Origin: Actinopolyspora lacussalsi
GTDB lineage: Bacteria; Actinomycetota; Actinomycetes; Mycobacteriales; Pseudonocardiaceae
Direction: 5' to 3'
NCBI GenBank assembly: GCA_030803735.1
Contig: JAURUC010000001.1
Location: forward strand, 1,559,501-1,623,500
Length of the DNA: 64,000 nucleotides
Below, piece by piece: positions 37,469 through 46,175 of this stretch (its first letter is position 1; every line of letters starts with the position of its first letter). The notes under the pieces are model-generated. The model worked only from the letters and a program-made list of their open reading frames with translations, was not told where the DNA came from and made no database searches. Made by a program: the position numbers and the translations under genes.

Positions 37469-38472
37469 AAGCTGTTCCTGAACTTAGGTGAGGCGTTTGC
37501 TGGTGGTGTGGATCATGGCCCAGCGGACCATGGCTTCGTGGTGTTCGGGGAGTCGTTCGTAGTCGCGGACGCAACGGCGATGTTGGGCGATCCAGGACAG
37601 TGTTCGTTCGACGACCCAGCGTCTGGGAAGGACGACGAACCCGGTTTGGCCTGCGATTTTCGTGACGATGGTGATCGTGATTCCGAACAGGGTCCTCGCC
37701 CAGTCGAGAAGACTTCCGGTGTAGCCGCCGACGGCCCACAGGTGCCGGACTGTCGGACAGAGGTAGCGCAGCCGCGCCAGCAAGTTCCGCGCGGCGGTGC
37801 GATCCTGAACGCTGGCCGGGGTGACCAGGAAACACAGCACCAACCCGAGAGTATCCACGGCTAGATGGCGTTTGCGGCCATCGACGCGCTTACCGGCATC
37901 GAATCCCCGGGTGTCGCCGGTGACGGTCTCGGCGGCTCTCACCGAGGCGGAATCGATGCTGCCCGCGATCGGGGCGGCTGTGCGGCCTTCGACAAGCCGG
38001 ACGCGGTCACGCAACCCATCGAGCAGATCGTGGGTGATGCCCGCCTGTTCCCACTCGGAGAAGTGGTTGTACACGGTGGACCAGGACGGGAAATCCGCCG
38101 GTAACGCACGCCATTTGATCCCGTTGTCGACCACGTACGCAGATCGCGTCGACGATCTCACGGCGACAGCGCTTCGCCCGGCGACCACCCCCGCCCGGCT
38201 AGCCAAGCTGGGACGGGCAACAAAGGCTCGATCAACGCCCATTGAGCGTCGGTGGTGTCCGACGGATAACGCCGTGACCCGGAAGAAAGCTGGTGCGTGG
38301 TGGTCAGCAAGCAGCACGATCCACCCCGCGCGCCAACGATCGCCGAACTCGGGCACGATGACACCCGGGACTCCTCGGTAGGACGGTTGACTAGACACCA
38401 CCCGATCTACCAGGAGTCCCTTCTCATCCCGCCATGACCCCGAACACCAACATCAGTTCAGGAACAGGCTCT
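37467..38472 (-). mobile_element. IS5-family insertion sequence, inactive
   Basis: About 1.0 kb bounded by imperfect 18-bp inverted repeats (AGAAGCTGTTCCTGAACT at 37467-37484; AGAGCCTGTTCCTGAACT read from 38472 to 38455, 16 of 18 identical). It carries one minus-strand transposase with a frameshift and a catalytic substitution. No clear target duplication is visible. The left end supplies the last bases of the stop codon of the 663-residue membrane protein gene. Confidence 0.8.
37484..38401 (-). pseudogene. IS5-family transposase, frameshifted and catalytically altered
   Basis: The C-terminal two thirds read NGIKWRALPADFPSWSTVYN, IDSASVRAAETVTGDTRGFD, KRHLAVDTLGLVL and WVVERTLSWIAQHRRCVRDY, the IS5-type DDE core. 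The position normally DGGY in the second catalytic motif is VGGY (HLWAVGGYTG, near 37723-37725), a one-base Asp-to-Val change. The true N-terminus (SDTTDAQWALIEPLLPVP) is in another frame (about 38260-38330). The protein is therefore dead on two counts. Confidence 0.8.
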
Positions 38473-38881
38473 GAGTGAGCTGGTGGATGTGACAGTCCCG
38501 GTCGAGAGTGAGAACAGTCTCCAGCATGGTTGCCCGCGGTGTCGAAGAGTGCGTCACGATCGACAATTTCCCGGTTCATCACCGCGTCTGTGGGGATTAC
38601 GTTCACGTGAAGAGCGGACGCATCGACAGTCCCGCCGCGATGAACAGCTCGTGCCTACAGCACGCCGACCCCCACCTGGCGCTGCTGACCAACATGGAAC
38701 ACTCCCCGTTCTCCGAATGCATCCCCGACCACCGCGACCTCGAACCACTCCATGTCGAACTCGCTTCGGAAGGCTGATGGGGAGAAAATGACGAGTCCAT
38801 CCACGAGGACACTAACGAGTGATCTCATGCGTTAGCTAGCGTCCATTCTGCACGGTCTCCCGCGCTCTCCGATCGGGCCGA
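38473..38881. other. Spacer after the insertion sequence
   Basis: About 400 bases. A plus-strand frame at 38508-38777 could encode 89 residues (ending HRDLEPLHVELASEG) but has no ribosome site or family match. I do not call it a gene. Confidence 0.35.
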
Positions 38882-40192
38882 CTATGCGGTGAGAACGCCG
38901 CGGTTGTGGCGGAGAATCCACCCGACGAGAGCGAGAACGGCCCCTGCGATAATGGCCGTCTCGGCGATCGATCCGTTGGCTGCGTACATGCCACCGAACC
39001 CGGCCACTCCCAGAGCTGCACCCACCGCGAGGCTGGTTTCCTGGAGGGCTGCGGCACGCGCGACGTCCCTGGGTCCGACGCTCCCAAGCAGGTATGCGTC
39101 GCCGGACGCCATGGTGACTCCCACTCCCAGGCCGATCAGGAAGCTGGCAGGCCACACGCTGGTGAAAGCGGCTGCGAGAAGCCCGACGGCGCACGTGGCC
39201 AAGCTGACCTGCACGAGGTGCACCGGGGAAAACCGGGATTGCAGCTTGTGGAAGGCGAACCCGCCGAGCGAGACCCACAAAGCCAGAACAGAGACCGGCA
39301 CGATGGACAGCACTGAGCTGGCCTCTACGCTGAGAAGGAAGATCGATCCGGTGTAGCACGCAGAACCGAAGACGAGCGCGAGCGAACAGGCACCCACTCG
39401 GGAGAAGCTGAGCATGCGCACATCGATCAGCGGGTCGCTGGAGCGGAATTGACGTATGCAGAACACCGCCAGGATCGCACATCCGGCGCTCGTCGCCAGT
39501 ACTCGTACAAATCCCACGCCATGGCTCTGCAGGCCTCCCACAAAGAGCCCGAATCCGAGAAGAGCCAGGACCGACGACGCGACGTCGATCTTCGTCGACA
39601 TGGCTTGCCGCAACGTGATACCGCGCAACAACAGGGTCGTGAGCGATCCACACGTCAGGGCGACCACGGCAGGCAGCCAGAACAGCAAGGTGTATGCGCC
39701 GATGTCGACGAACACCCGGCCGAGCAATGGCCCCGTACCGGCTCCGATGCTGTATGTGGTGATCCACAGGGAATAGCCCAGCGTGCGCTCGGTGGTCTCC
39801 GGGAGACCACCGATAACCGAGGCGACGCTGGAGACGACCAACGCGTAGCCGAAACCCTGCACGAACCGGGTCGCTGTCCACGTCGCGGGTGAATCCAGTA
39901 GAGCAGGACCAGCGCTGGCGATCCCGAACACGAAGAGCCCAACCGACAACGTGACGCCAGGGCCCATTCGGGCACCAAGTCGGGATCCGAGAACGACACT
40001 CGCGGCAAGGGCGATCGTGTACCCGTCGATGAACCAGAGACGCCACGAATCGGTCAGCACCGGCAGGTCGTAGGCGACAGAGTTGAACAGTGTGGAGTCC
40101 ACACCGCCGAGGAATATGGGAATCAGAAGCAGCGGAAACAGAATCTTCTTGGGCACGGTGGGCCGTGCTGAAGCAAGAGTGATTCCCGTCAT
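38882..40192 (-). CDS. EmrB/QacA-type MFS exporter
   Basis: About 436 residues and 12-14 membrane segments of the DHA2-like major facilitator group. FIDGYTIALAASVVLGSRLG opens the typical second-helix region, and GFGYALVVSSVASVIGGLPE and TYSIGAGTGPLLG correspond to the drug-efflux motifs. Start set at the ATG 40192 (AAGG 6 bases upstream); an in-frame GTG at 40231 adds 13 residues. It lies beyond the ectD-type gene on the same strand and borders the hybrid ectoine cluster, so it probably exports that cluster's product or confers self-protection. Confidence 0.85.
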   Translation of the reverse strand: MTGITLASARPTVPKKILFPLLLIPIFLGGVDSTLFNSVAYDLPVLTDSWRLWFIDGYTIALAASVVLGSRLGARMGPGVTLSVGLFVFGIASAGPALLDSPATWTATRFVQGFGYALVVSSVASVIGGLPETTERTLGYSLWITTYSIGAGTGPLLGRVFVDIGAYTLLFWLPAVVALTCGSLTTLLLRGITLRQAMSTKIDVASSVLALLGFGLFVGGLQSHGVGFVRVLATSAGCAILAVFCIRQFRSSDPLIDVRMLSFSRVGACSLALVFGSACYTGSIFLLSVEASSVLSIVPVSVLALWVSLGGFAFHKLQSRFSPVHLVQVSLATCAVGLLAAAFTSVWPASFLIGLGVGVTMASGDAYLLGSVGPRDVARAAALQETSLAVGAALGVAGFGGMYAANGSIAETAIIAGAVLALVGWILRHNRGVLTA

Positions 40193-40300
40193 TGGCGGAC
40201 CTTCTGTCGGTAGGAATTCTGTGGCGATCACGAGAGAAGAGAGGGCAAGCCGACGTAATCCGGCGGCACCGTCGAGCTAGCCGTCCACCTCCGAGCCCGG

Positions 40301-40327
40301 CGTGGCGCACGATAGACATGCGCCACG
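40301..40327. promoter_or_regulatory. Inverted repeat upstream of the exporter
   Basis: CGTGGCGCA (40301-40309) and TGCGCCACG (40319-40327) form a perfect 9-bp inverted repeat with a 9-base spacer. It lies about 110 bases upstream of the exporter start and about 140 bases past the ectD-type stop. It could be an operator or a terminator for the latter. Confidence 0.4.
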
Positions 40328-40468
40328 TCGAGGCCGGATGTGGACGACATGAGCCTTCAACTCTGACATGGAACCACCATAGCCAGTTCCGCGCCTCCAG
40401 TGGCAACCGGCCACGTCGGAGCATCGCGGCGAAGTGCTGGCGCACGCGCTTTGTCGACCACGTGGACG

Positions 40469-41371
40469 CTATGTGGACGACACGGACGGGAACTCGCGGT
40501 TGCTGATGTGCTGCGGACGCGGTTTGACTGCGGCGAATGGGGCTTCCAGCGTGTTCTCCACGCTGTTGTAGACGATGAAGATGTTGGAGCGCGCGAACGG
40601 TGAGAGGTTCCCGTTGGAGCCGTGCAGCATGTTCGAGTCGAACATCACCGCGGACCCGGCGTCGCCGGTGATCTGCGCGATCCCGTGCTCGTCGGCCATG
40701 CGCGTGAGGTGCCGGTGATCCGGAGAGCCGACGCTGGGGCTGGCCACTTGCAGTGACTCCTTGTGATAATCCGGCGGCGTCTCGCCGATCGTGGGAAAGA
40801 ACAACTTGTGGCTGCCAGGGATGACCATGAGTGGGCCGTTGAACGGGAAGTTCGCGGTCAGCGAGATCGAGAGGCTGAACGCGCGCGGCTGCGGCATGCC
40901 ATCCTCCGAATGCCACGTCTCAAAATCAGAGTGCCAGTGGAACGGGGCGCCGCCGAATCCAGGCTTGTAGTTGACCCGGCTCTGGTGGATGTACACCTCG
41001 GAGCCGAGCACCTGGCGGGCGATGTCGGTGAGTCGGGGCGAGTGAAGCAGTTCGGCGAAGAGCTCGCTGACCTTCTCGACCTCGAAAAGGGATCGCATCT
41101 GATCGGAATCCGGCTCCAGGACTGCGCGCTCGCTCGCGCGCACCGCCGGATCCTCGCTGAGCCGCTTGACCTCTGCGAGATAGGTCTGCACCTCCTCGTC
41201 GGACAGCAATTCGTCGAGGACCAGGTAACCGTTGGACTCGTAATGGTCCAGCTGCTCCTTGTCGAGCGGGGTCAGGGCCTCTCCCCACACTGTCGGATCG
41301 ATTCGCGACTGAGGAACGGATTCACCGGTGATTCGGGTCGGATACAGGTCAGTGCGCACGGTGGCAGTCAT
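40469..41371 (-). CDS. ectD: Ectoine 5-hydroxylase (EctD-type)
   Basis: A 300-residue Fe(II)/2-oxoglutarate dioxygenase of the EctD/PhyH family. The metal site is His147 and Asp149 in FHWHSDFETWHSEDGMP, with the distal His250 in MLHGSNGN and the 2-oxoglutarate Arg following in FARSNIF. The conserved EctD tract continues into the MVIPGSHK loop. It would hydroxylate ectoine, or the ectoine-like product of the neighbouring operon. The start at 41371 has AAGGAG 8 bases upstream. It is divergent from the CGNR gene and detached from ectABC, unlike the usual ectABCD order. Confidence 0.92.
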   Translation of the reverse strand: MTATVRTDLYPTRITGESVPQSRIDPTVWGEALTPLDKEQLDHYESNGYLVLDELLSDEEVQTYLAEVKRLSEDPAVRASERAVLEPDSDQMRSLFEVEKVSELFAELLHSPRLTDIARQVLGSEVYIHQSRVNYKPGFGGAPFHWHSDFETWHSEDGMPQPRAFSLSISLTANFPFNGPLMVIPGSHKLFFPTIGETPPDYHKESLQVASPSVGSPDHRHLTRMADEHGIAQITGDAGSAVMFDSNMLHGSNGNLSPFARSNIFIVYNSVENTLEAPFAAVKPRPQHISNREFPSVSST

Positions 41372-41634
41372 ATGACGGTCTCCTTCACAGAATAATGTCG
41401 ATGGAAATGGCCATGCTCGGTCTTGCATCGCTCGTCTCGGGCTGGTCGTGCTCCGGCGTTGCTGATTCTGCGAGCTCCGGCGTGGCGAAGGAAGTGAGAG
41501 CGCGCGGACTGAATCGGCCCTGACCTAATCAGGCCCGTTGTCGGATCAGGCCGTCGTCGCTCCGCGCCGGGACGCTGCAGGACGTTCTCTGCTGTTGCAC
41601 TTGCGCTTCACGCGGAACCGTCTATGATGGTTCT
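41372..41634. promoter_or_regulatory. Divergent promoter region ectD / CGNR gene
   Basis: About 260 bases between divergently transcribed genes. It contains two AATCAGGCCCG/GATCAGGCCG-like half-repeats near 41526-41552 that could be regulator sites. No gene is seen. Confidence 0.4.
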
Positions 41635-42210
41635 ATGTCGGCCAGAGCATTTCCTGAATTCCGCCTGGGCAAGGTGTTGGCGACCAGCTTCACGGCGACT
41701 CTGACGGAACGATGCGGCGAGCCAGTGGAGCGCATCCCCGCGCCGTCCCGCCTCGTGGATTGGTTGGCGGTCTGGGGACTCATGGTCGACTCCTGCACCG
41801 AAACTCAGCTCGACCACGCTCGAGAGCTACGGGAGACAATCCATGCGGCCGTCACAGCAGCCGGCAATCAGAAGCCTGTTCCCTTCTGGGCTGTCCAGGG
41901 CATCAACGACTACAGCGTCGGCGGACAGGCCTCGGCGATCTTGACGTCCGAGGGCAGCCGCGAGTGGCGCCTGGGCTCTGCCTCCGTGGAAGACGCGCTC
42001 AGCGTGATCGCTGCCGACGCGATCAGCATCCTTGCAGGAGAGCGCCACGGACGGATCGCCTTGTGCGCGTCACCGACGTGCCAGGCCGCGTTTTTCGACA
42101 CCAGTCGAAGTGGCACACGGAGATGGTGCGAGATGAACACGTGTGGGAACCGCGAGAAGAAGTCACGCTTCTTCGCTAACAAGCGCAACAACTCGAGTCC
42201 GGTCGGCTGA
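41635..42210 (+). CDS. CGNR zinc-finger (ABATE-type) regulator
   Basis: A 191-residue protein. An N-terminal ABATE-like helical domain (DWLAVWGLMVD, LRETIHAAVTAAG) is followed by a C-terminal CGNR zinc finger: four Cys in CASPTCQAAFFD and RRWCEMNTCGNREKKSRFF. These proteins bind DNA and often sit next to biosynthetic genes. It lies between ectD and the LuxR-type gene and probably regulates the cluster. A strong hairpin 20 bases past its stop ends the transcript. Confidence 0.85.
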   Translation: MSARAFPEFRLGKVLATSFTATLTERCGEPVERIPAPSRLVDWLAVWGLMVDSCTETQLDHARELRETIHAAVTAAGNQKPVPFWAVQGINDYSVGGQASAILTSEGSREWRLGSASVEDALSVIAADAISILAGERHGRIALCASPTCQAAFFDTSRSGTRRWCEMNTCGNREKKSRFFANKRNNSSPVG

Positions 42211-42229
42211 CCACCATTGCCGGTGCGCC

Positions 42230-42252
42230 GCACTGTCCAAAGCGGACAGTGC
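42230..42252 (+). terminator. Hairpin terminator after the CGNR gene
   Basis: GCACTGTCC-AAAGC-GGACAGTGC, a perfect 9-bp stem 20 bases downstream of the stop. Confidence 0.6.
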
Positions 42253-42320
42253 CCGTTTAGCAATCTGGTCGATGGTGCGCGCGGTCGTCATACGTCGCAC
42301 AACATTTCGGAGATGATTGC

Positions 42321-43301
42321 ATGCTCGGCGTTCTGAAGATGGACACCACGGTCAAGACTGTCTACCGCGAGATGCTGGCGCACCCACAGAACGGTGTGGT
42401 CGATCTGATGCGCCGCCTCGAGCTGAGCGAGAAGTCGGTCCGCGCAGCGCTCGACACGCTCGGTGAGCTGGCTCTAGTGAGGCATTCTCCCGAAGATGCC
42501 CAGAGCTATCGCGTGGTCGACCCGTCGCTGGCCGCACAGATCCTGCTGGCCACGCAACGGGCCGAGTTCGCAGCGCAGGAGCAGCGTTTGCGGGAAGCTC
42601 AGGCCATCGCCGCGCAGCTCAAGTCAGAGTTCACGCTGGAAGGCGTCGGACACGACTCGCATCGTCTGACAGGGATCGACAGCATCCGCGAATACCTGTC
42701 GGCGCTGTGCAACGATGTCGAGAACGAGCTGTTGACGTTCGCCCCGGGTGGAGCCCAGACGGCGACCAATCTGCACAGTTCACGGCCGCTCGCCGAGAAC
42801 CTCCTGGAGCGGGGCGTGCAGATACGCACGGTGTACCTCGACAGCGTCCGCAACGATCCGCCCACGGTGGCGCACGCCGACTGGCTAGCCGCGCGTGGCG
42901 GGCAGGTAAGCACCGCCCCGTCGCTGCCGAACCGCATGATCATCTGTGACAGGCGAATCGCCATCGTCGCCGTCGACCCCGACGACACGGCCGCGGCGGC
43001 AGTGGTCCTGGAGACTGCAGGAGTGGTCTCGTCGCTGCACGCCCTGTTCGAGAGCGTCTGGCAGTCGGCCTCGTCGATGGGCACGACCGCACCTGCCGAG
43101 GCCTCGAGCCTGAGCCCGCAGCAGATGGAGACCTTGCGGCTCTTATCTCTGGGACACACCGACGACTACGTCGCGAAGCGGCTGGGCGTCTCGACTCGCA
43201 CGGCACGTCGCATCGCCACGAAGATCATGGAGCACCTCGGCGCGAGGAGTCGCTTCCAGGCCGGTGTGAAGGCGACCACAAGGGGATTCATTCGGTCTTG
43301 A
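42321..43301 (+). CDS. TrmB/LuxR-type transcriptional regulator
   Basis: A 326-residue regulator. An N-terminal winged helix (VVDLMRRLELSEKSVRAALD) is followed by a phospholipase D-like effector domain similar to TrmB-type proteins. The C-terminal LuxR helix-turn-helix (LSPQQMETLRLLSLGHTDDY, RLGVSTRTARRIATKIMEHL) is clear. Regulators of this layout are frequent pathway-specific controllers in actinomycete gene clusters. The ATG at 42321 has GGAG 8 bases upstream. It precedes the hybrid ectoine operon on the same strand. Confidence 0.85.
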   Translation: MLGVLKMDTTVKTVYREMLAHPQNGVVDLMRRLELSEKSVRAALDTLGELALVRHSPEDAQSYRVVDPSLAAQILLATQRAEFAAQEQRLREAQAIAAQLKSEFTLEGVGHDSHRLTGIDSIREYLSALCNDVENELLTFAPGGAQTATNLHSSRPLAENLLERGVQIRTVYLDSVRNDPPTVAHADWLAARGGQVSTAPSLPNRMIICDRRIAIVAVDPDDTAAAAVVLETAGVVSSLHALFESVWQSASSMGTTAPAEASSLSPQQMETLRLLSLGHTDDYVAKRLGVSTRTARRIATKIMEHLGARSRFQAGVKATTRGFIRS

Positions 43302-43366
43302 TCGTCAGTGCAGTCGCCGGTCGACAAGCAGCCGAAGGGACTCGACTATTCGAACGGAACTTCCTC

Positions 43367-43657
43367 ATGTATCTCGTACATCTCACTATCACGACCGCAG
43401 GCGACATCGCCCTGCCTGCTGAGATCAAACAGATGCTCGCGACTACCGCACCGGACGCTCTCGAACACGTTAGCCTGCATCTCCAGGCGAGGCCGCACCC
43501 TGTGATCAGCCTCTTTCTCCGCGCTGTCTCTCTGCAGGAGGCCGAGACGATGGCGAGGCAAATCTGGGAATGCGCTGTCGACGCAATACCCCAGTTGTCC
43601 GAATGGTCGCTTCTACGTGCTGAAGTTCCGCTTATTCCCTGCGAAGACGTAGAATGA
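43367..43657 (+). CDS. Small hypothetical protein
   Basis: About 96 residues starting MYLVHLTITTAGDIALPAEI, soluble, with no recognised domain. The ATG at 43367 is a guess; the frame is open from 43298, overlapping the regulator stop by 4 bases, so translation from an upstream codon is possible. It is followed by a 17-bp perfect hairpin, so it ends the regulator transcript. Confidence 0.55.
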   Translation: MYLVHLTITTAGDIALPAEIKQMLATTAPDALEHVSLHLQARPHPVISLFLRAVSLQEAETMARQIWECAVDAIPQLSEWSLLRAEVPLIPCEDVE

Positions 43658-44010
43658 GGTCACAGGTCGGCCGCCGAATTAGTGCTGCGTGCCGATCACA
43701 GTTCCGCCAAGCAGGTCATATTCACTCCCCTGCTTGGCGGAACTGATGTGCGCGAGTGCAGAACAATACTGCTGATCATTCGCCTCATCGCCAGAATCTG
43801 CAATCCGACAACAGTCCTGAATGGGCCAGGACCGGTTCAGGCCAGTTCTCGCTCTTCCTTCGCAGCACAGGAACTCGCATAATCGGAATCTCTGAAACAC
43901 GCTGGCGAGGAGACGAGCGATGACTTACAGGACATTCTCCCCACGTATCCCACTAGCAACGGAGCGAACTGCATGCCGTTTACTCGACGACGGCGGATGG
44001 CAGTGAATTC
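43658..44010. promoter_or_regulatory. Promoter region of the hybrid ectoine operon
   Basis: About 350 bases between the small gene and the decarboxylase start. After the hairpin at 43699-43745 the remaining 260 bases are AT-richer than the flanks and should hold the operon promoter. No gene is seen. Confidence 0.45.
43699..43745 (+). terminator. Strong 17-bp hairpin
   Basis: Arms 43699-43715 (CAGTTCCGCCAAGCAGG) and 43729-43745 are exact complements with a 13-base loop. It insulates the hybrid ectoine operon from the regulator transcript. Confidence 0.65.
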
Positions 44011-45291
44011 ATGAAAACCGAGACTATCGACATTCAAGGGAATGCAATTTCGGCGCTCGTCGAGGAGTTCGGCACACCGCTGTTCGTCTACGACGCAGAC
44101 GTCATGGAACGCACTTATCACGAACTGCGTGACTTTCTCCCCGTCGGCGCCGACATCTTCTACTCGCTCAAGGCGAATCCGAACGTGAGTGTCTGCGCAA
44201 TGCTGAACTCGTTGGGTACCGGAGCTGAGGTCTCCTCCTACACCGAACTCGTCACCGCGCTGCGAGCCGGGGTCGCGCCCCGGGACGTCATCTTCCTCGG
44301 CCCTGGCAAGGACGAGCAGGAGCTCGCCGCGTGCATCGAGTCAGGTATCCACGCGATCGTCTGCGAATCACTGGACGAGCTCGACCTGCTGGACTCGCTG
44401 CTGGCGACGGCCGGACGGAACGAATTCCCGGTGCTGATGAGGATCAACCCCGCTTTCGGCAGCAAGGGATCAGGCTTGGCCATGGGAGGCAAGCCTCGGC
44501 AGTTCGGCATCGACGAAGTCGAACTACGCGACTCAAAGAGTCGGCTCGCAGCCCTGCAGAACATCCGAGTGAAGGGCGTGCACGCCTACATGGGCACGCG
44601 CTTCCTGAACCACGAGGACGTCGTCCACAACACCCGGCAGATCCTCGCTACCGCGGAGGAACTGGCTGGAGTGCTCGGTTTCCCTCTGGAGACCGTGGAC
44701 TTCGGCGGCGGCCTCGGCGTCGCCTACTTCGACAACGAGAACGACGTGGAACTCGCCGCGCTGGGTACCGGACTGACCGACGTCCTCTCCACTTTCTCCG
44801 CGCGCAACCCCCGGTGCCGGATGATCATGGAGTTGGGCCGGTTCCTCACGGCCATGGCAGGCACGTACATCGTCCGGGCCCGCTACGTGAAGGACTCCAT
44901 GGGCGAAAAGTTCGTGGTCGCCGACGGCGGCACCAACCACCACATGGCGGCCGTGGGAGTCGGAAGCTTCGTCAAGCGCAACTTCCCGATCCGACACCTG
45001 AGCAACACCGGAGCGCTGCGGACCTACACGGTGACCGGACCGCTGTGCACGCCCAACGACGTGGTCGGAAAGAAGGTCCAACTACCGGAAGTGCGGCCCG
45101 GGGACCTGCTGGCGGTGGAGCGGTCTGGTGCCTACGGGCCCACTGCGTCGCCCGGGCTCTTCCTCAGCCACGGATTCCCAGCCGAGGTGTTGGTGCACGG
45201 CGGGCAGCCCCATCTGGTCCGGGAACGCGACAGCGTCGAGGACCTGCTGGCCAAGCAGCACCTCGTCGATTTCCACCCGGCATTCCGATGA
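44011..45291 (+). CDS. PLP decarboxylase, BtrK/VinO-like
   Basis: A 426-residue fold-type III PLP enzyme of the diaminopimelate/ornithine decarboxylase superfamily. PLP lysine Lys54 is in FYSLKANPN; FGGGLGVAYFD is the phosphate-binding glycine region; ELGRFLTAMAG replaces the usual EPGR; and SGAYGPTASPGLFLSHGFP is the C-terminal active-site tract. The GAYG form, plus adjacent ligase and ACP genes, fits BtrK/VinO/FlvO-type enzymes that decarboxylate an amino acid while it is bound to an ACP. The alternative, a free diaminobutyrate or diaminopimelate decarboxylase, is less consistent with the neighbours. First gene of the operon; overlaps the next by ATGA. Confidence 0.83.
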   Translation: MKTETIDIQGNAISALVEEFGTPLFVYDADVMERTYHELRDFLPVGADIFYSLKANPNVSVCAMLNSLGTGAEVSSYTELVTALRAGVAPRDVIFLGPGKDEQELAACIESGIHAIVCESLDELDLLDSLLATAGRNEFPVLMRINPAFGSKGSGLAMGGKPRQFGIDEVELRDSKSRLAALQNIRVKGVHAYMGTRFLNHEDVVHNTRQILATAEELAGVLGFPLETVDFGGGLGVAYFDNENDVELAALGTGLTDVLSTFSARNPRCRMIMELGRFLTAMAGTYIVRARYVKDSMGEKFVVADGGTNHHMAAVGVGSFVKRNFPIRHLSNTGALRTYTVTGPLCTPNDVVGKKVQLPEVRPGDLLAVERSGAYGPTASPGLFLSHGFPAEVLVHGGQPHLVRERDSVEDLLAKQHLVDFHPAFR

Positions 45292-46175
45292 GCACCGCAG
45301 CACGTCGGGCCGCCCGGGTCGGAGTGGACGTCCTCGACCGCGCAGAACTCCATCGCCTGCTCGAACGCCCTTGGTTTCTGCGCTTCGGCTTCGCCCCGAA
45401 GGAACTCGCCCATGCCGAGACCTTAGGTGCCGAACGGCGCCTGGAGTTCCTGGCCGGCCGGTTCGCCGCGAAAGAAGCCGTTCTCAAGACCCTGGGAATC
45501 GGCTTCCTCCAGGGAGTGGCACCGCGGGAGATATGCGTCGAGCACGCACCTCATGGTGGTCCTGTCGTCCATTTTCAAGGGCGGGCCGCTGAACTGTCTC
45601 AGGGCTCCGTCGCGGTGTCGATCACCCACAAACAGAACGTCGTTGCCGCAGTCGCCGTCAGCCTTATCGCGAATGCCGATGCAGCAGCTAGGAACGGCCG
45701 ACCAGAACCGACTGAGTCAAAGGAGCCTGACGCCGTGTCGCCTCCGAGCACCACCACGACCGCTCAGACCACAGCCTTCCTCCGCGTGCGGATCGGTCAG
45801 GAAGAGGCCCACTACGGGGGTGATCTGGTGGATGGCGCCCGCATCCTGCGGATGTTCGGCGATCTGGTCACCGAGATCACTATCCGCACCGATGGCGACG
45901 AGGGCATGCTGTCCCAGTACAACGACCTCCGCTTCACCGCACCAGTGAAACCCGGCGACTACATCGAGGCCCGCGCGCGACTGGTGCGACAGACCAGACT
46001 GCGCCGAGTCGTCGAGCTCGAGGCGCACAAGGTGCTCAGCGCTCGCCCAGAAGCAGGAGAGAGCGCCGTCGCCGTCCTCGACGCGCCCCAACTCGTGTGC
46101 GCCGCCACCGCCATCACTGTCGTGCCTCACCGCAGGACGGACACAGCACGCACCCTCATCGCCGAGGAGAACTGA
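45288..46175 (+). CDS. Holo-ACP synthase fused to 3-aminobutyryl-CoA ammonia-lyase-like domain
   Basis: About 295 residues in one frame. Residues 10-130 are an AcpS-type phosphopantetheinyl transferase: VGVDVLDR, FAAKEAVLKTLG and VSITHKQN. Residues 165-290 are a hotdog domain matching 3-aminobutyryl-CoA/beta-alanyl-CoA ammonia lyases: EEAHYGGDLVDGARILRMFG, DEGMLSQYNDLRFTAPVKPG. The transferase would prime the ACP encoded at 47760; the lyase domain would eliminate ammonia from a beta-aminoacyl thioester. A GTG at 45735 with AAGGAG upstream lies at the junction, so the lyase may also be made separately. A real fusion and a sequence error joining two genes are both possible. Confidence 0.8.
   Translation: MSTAARRAARVGVDVLDRAELHRLLERPWFLRFGFAPKELAHAETLGAERRLEFLAGRFAAKEAVLKTLGIGFLQGVAPREICVEHAPHGGPVVHFQGRAAELSQGSVAVSITHKQNVVAAVAVSLIANADAAARNGRPEPTESKEPDAVSPPSTTTTAQTTAFLRVRIGQEEAHYGGDLVDGARILRMFGDLVTEITIRTDGDEGMLSQYNDLRFTAPVKPGDYIEARARLVRQTRLRRVVELEAHKVLSARPEAGESAVAVLDAPQLVCAATAITVVPHRRTDTARTLIAEEN

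Noticed and set aside
44011..45291. Ordinary diaminopimelate decarboxylase for lysine synthesis
   Set aside because: The EPGR motif is altered to ELGR, the C-terminal tract is of the GAYG type, and the neighbours are ligase and ACP genes; BtrK/VinO-like is a better fit.
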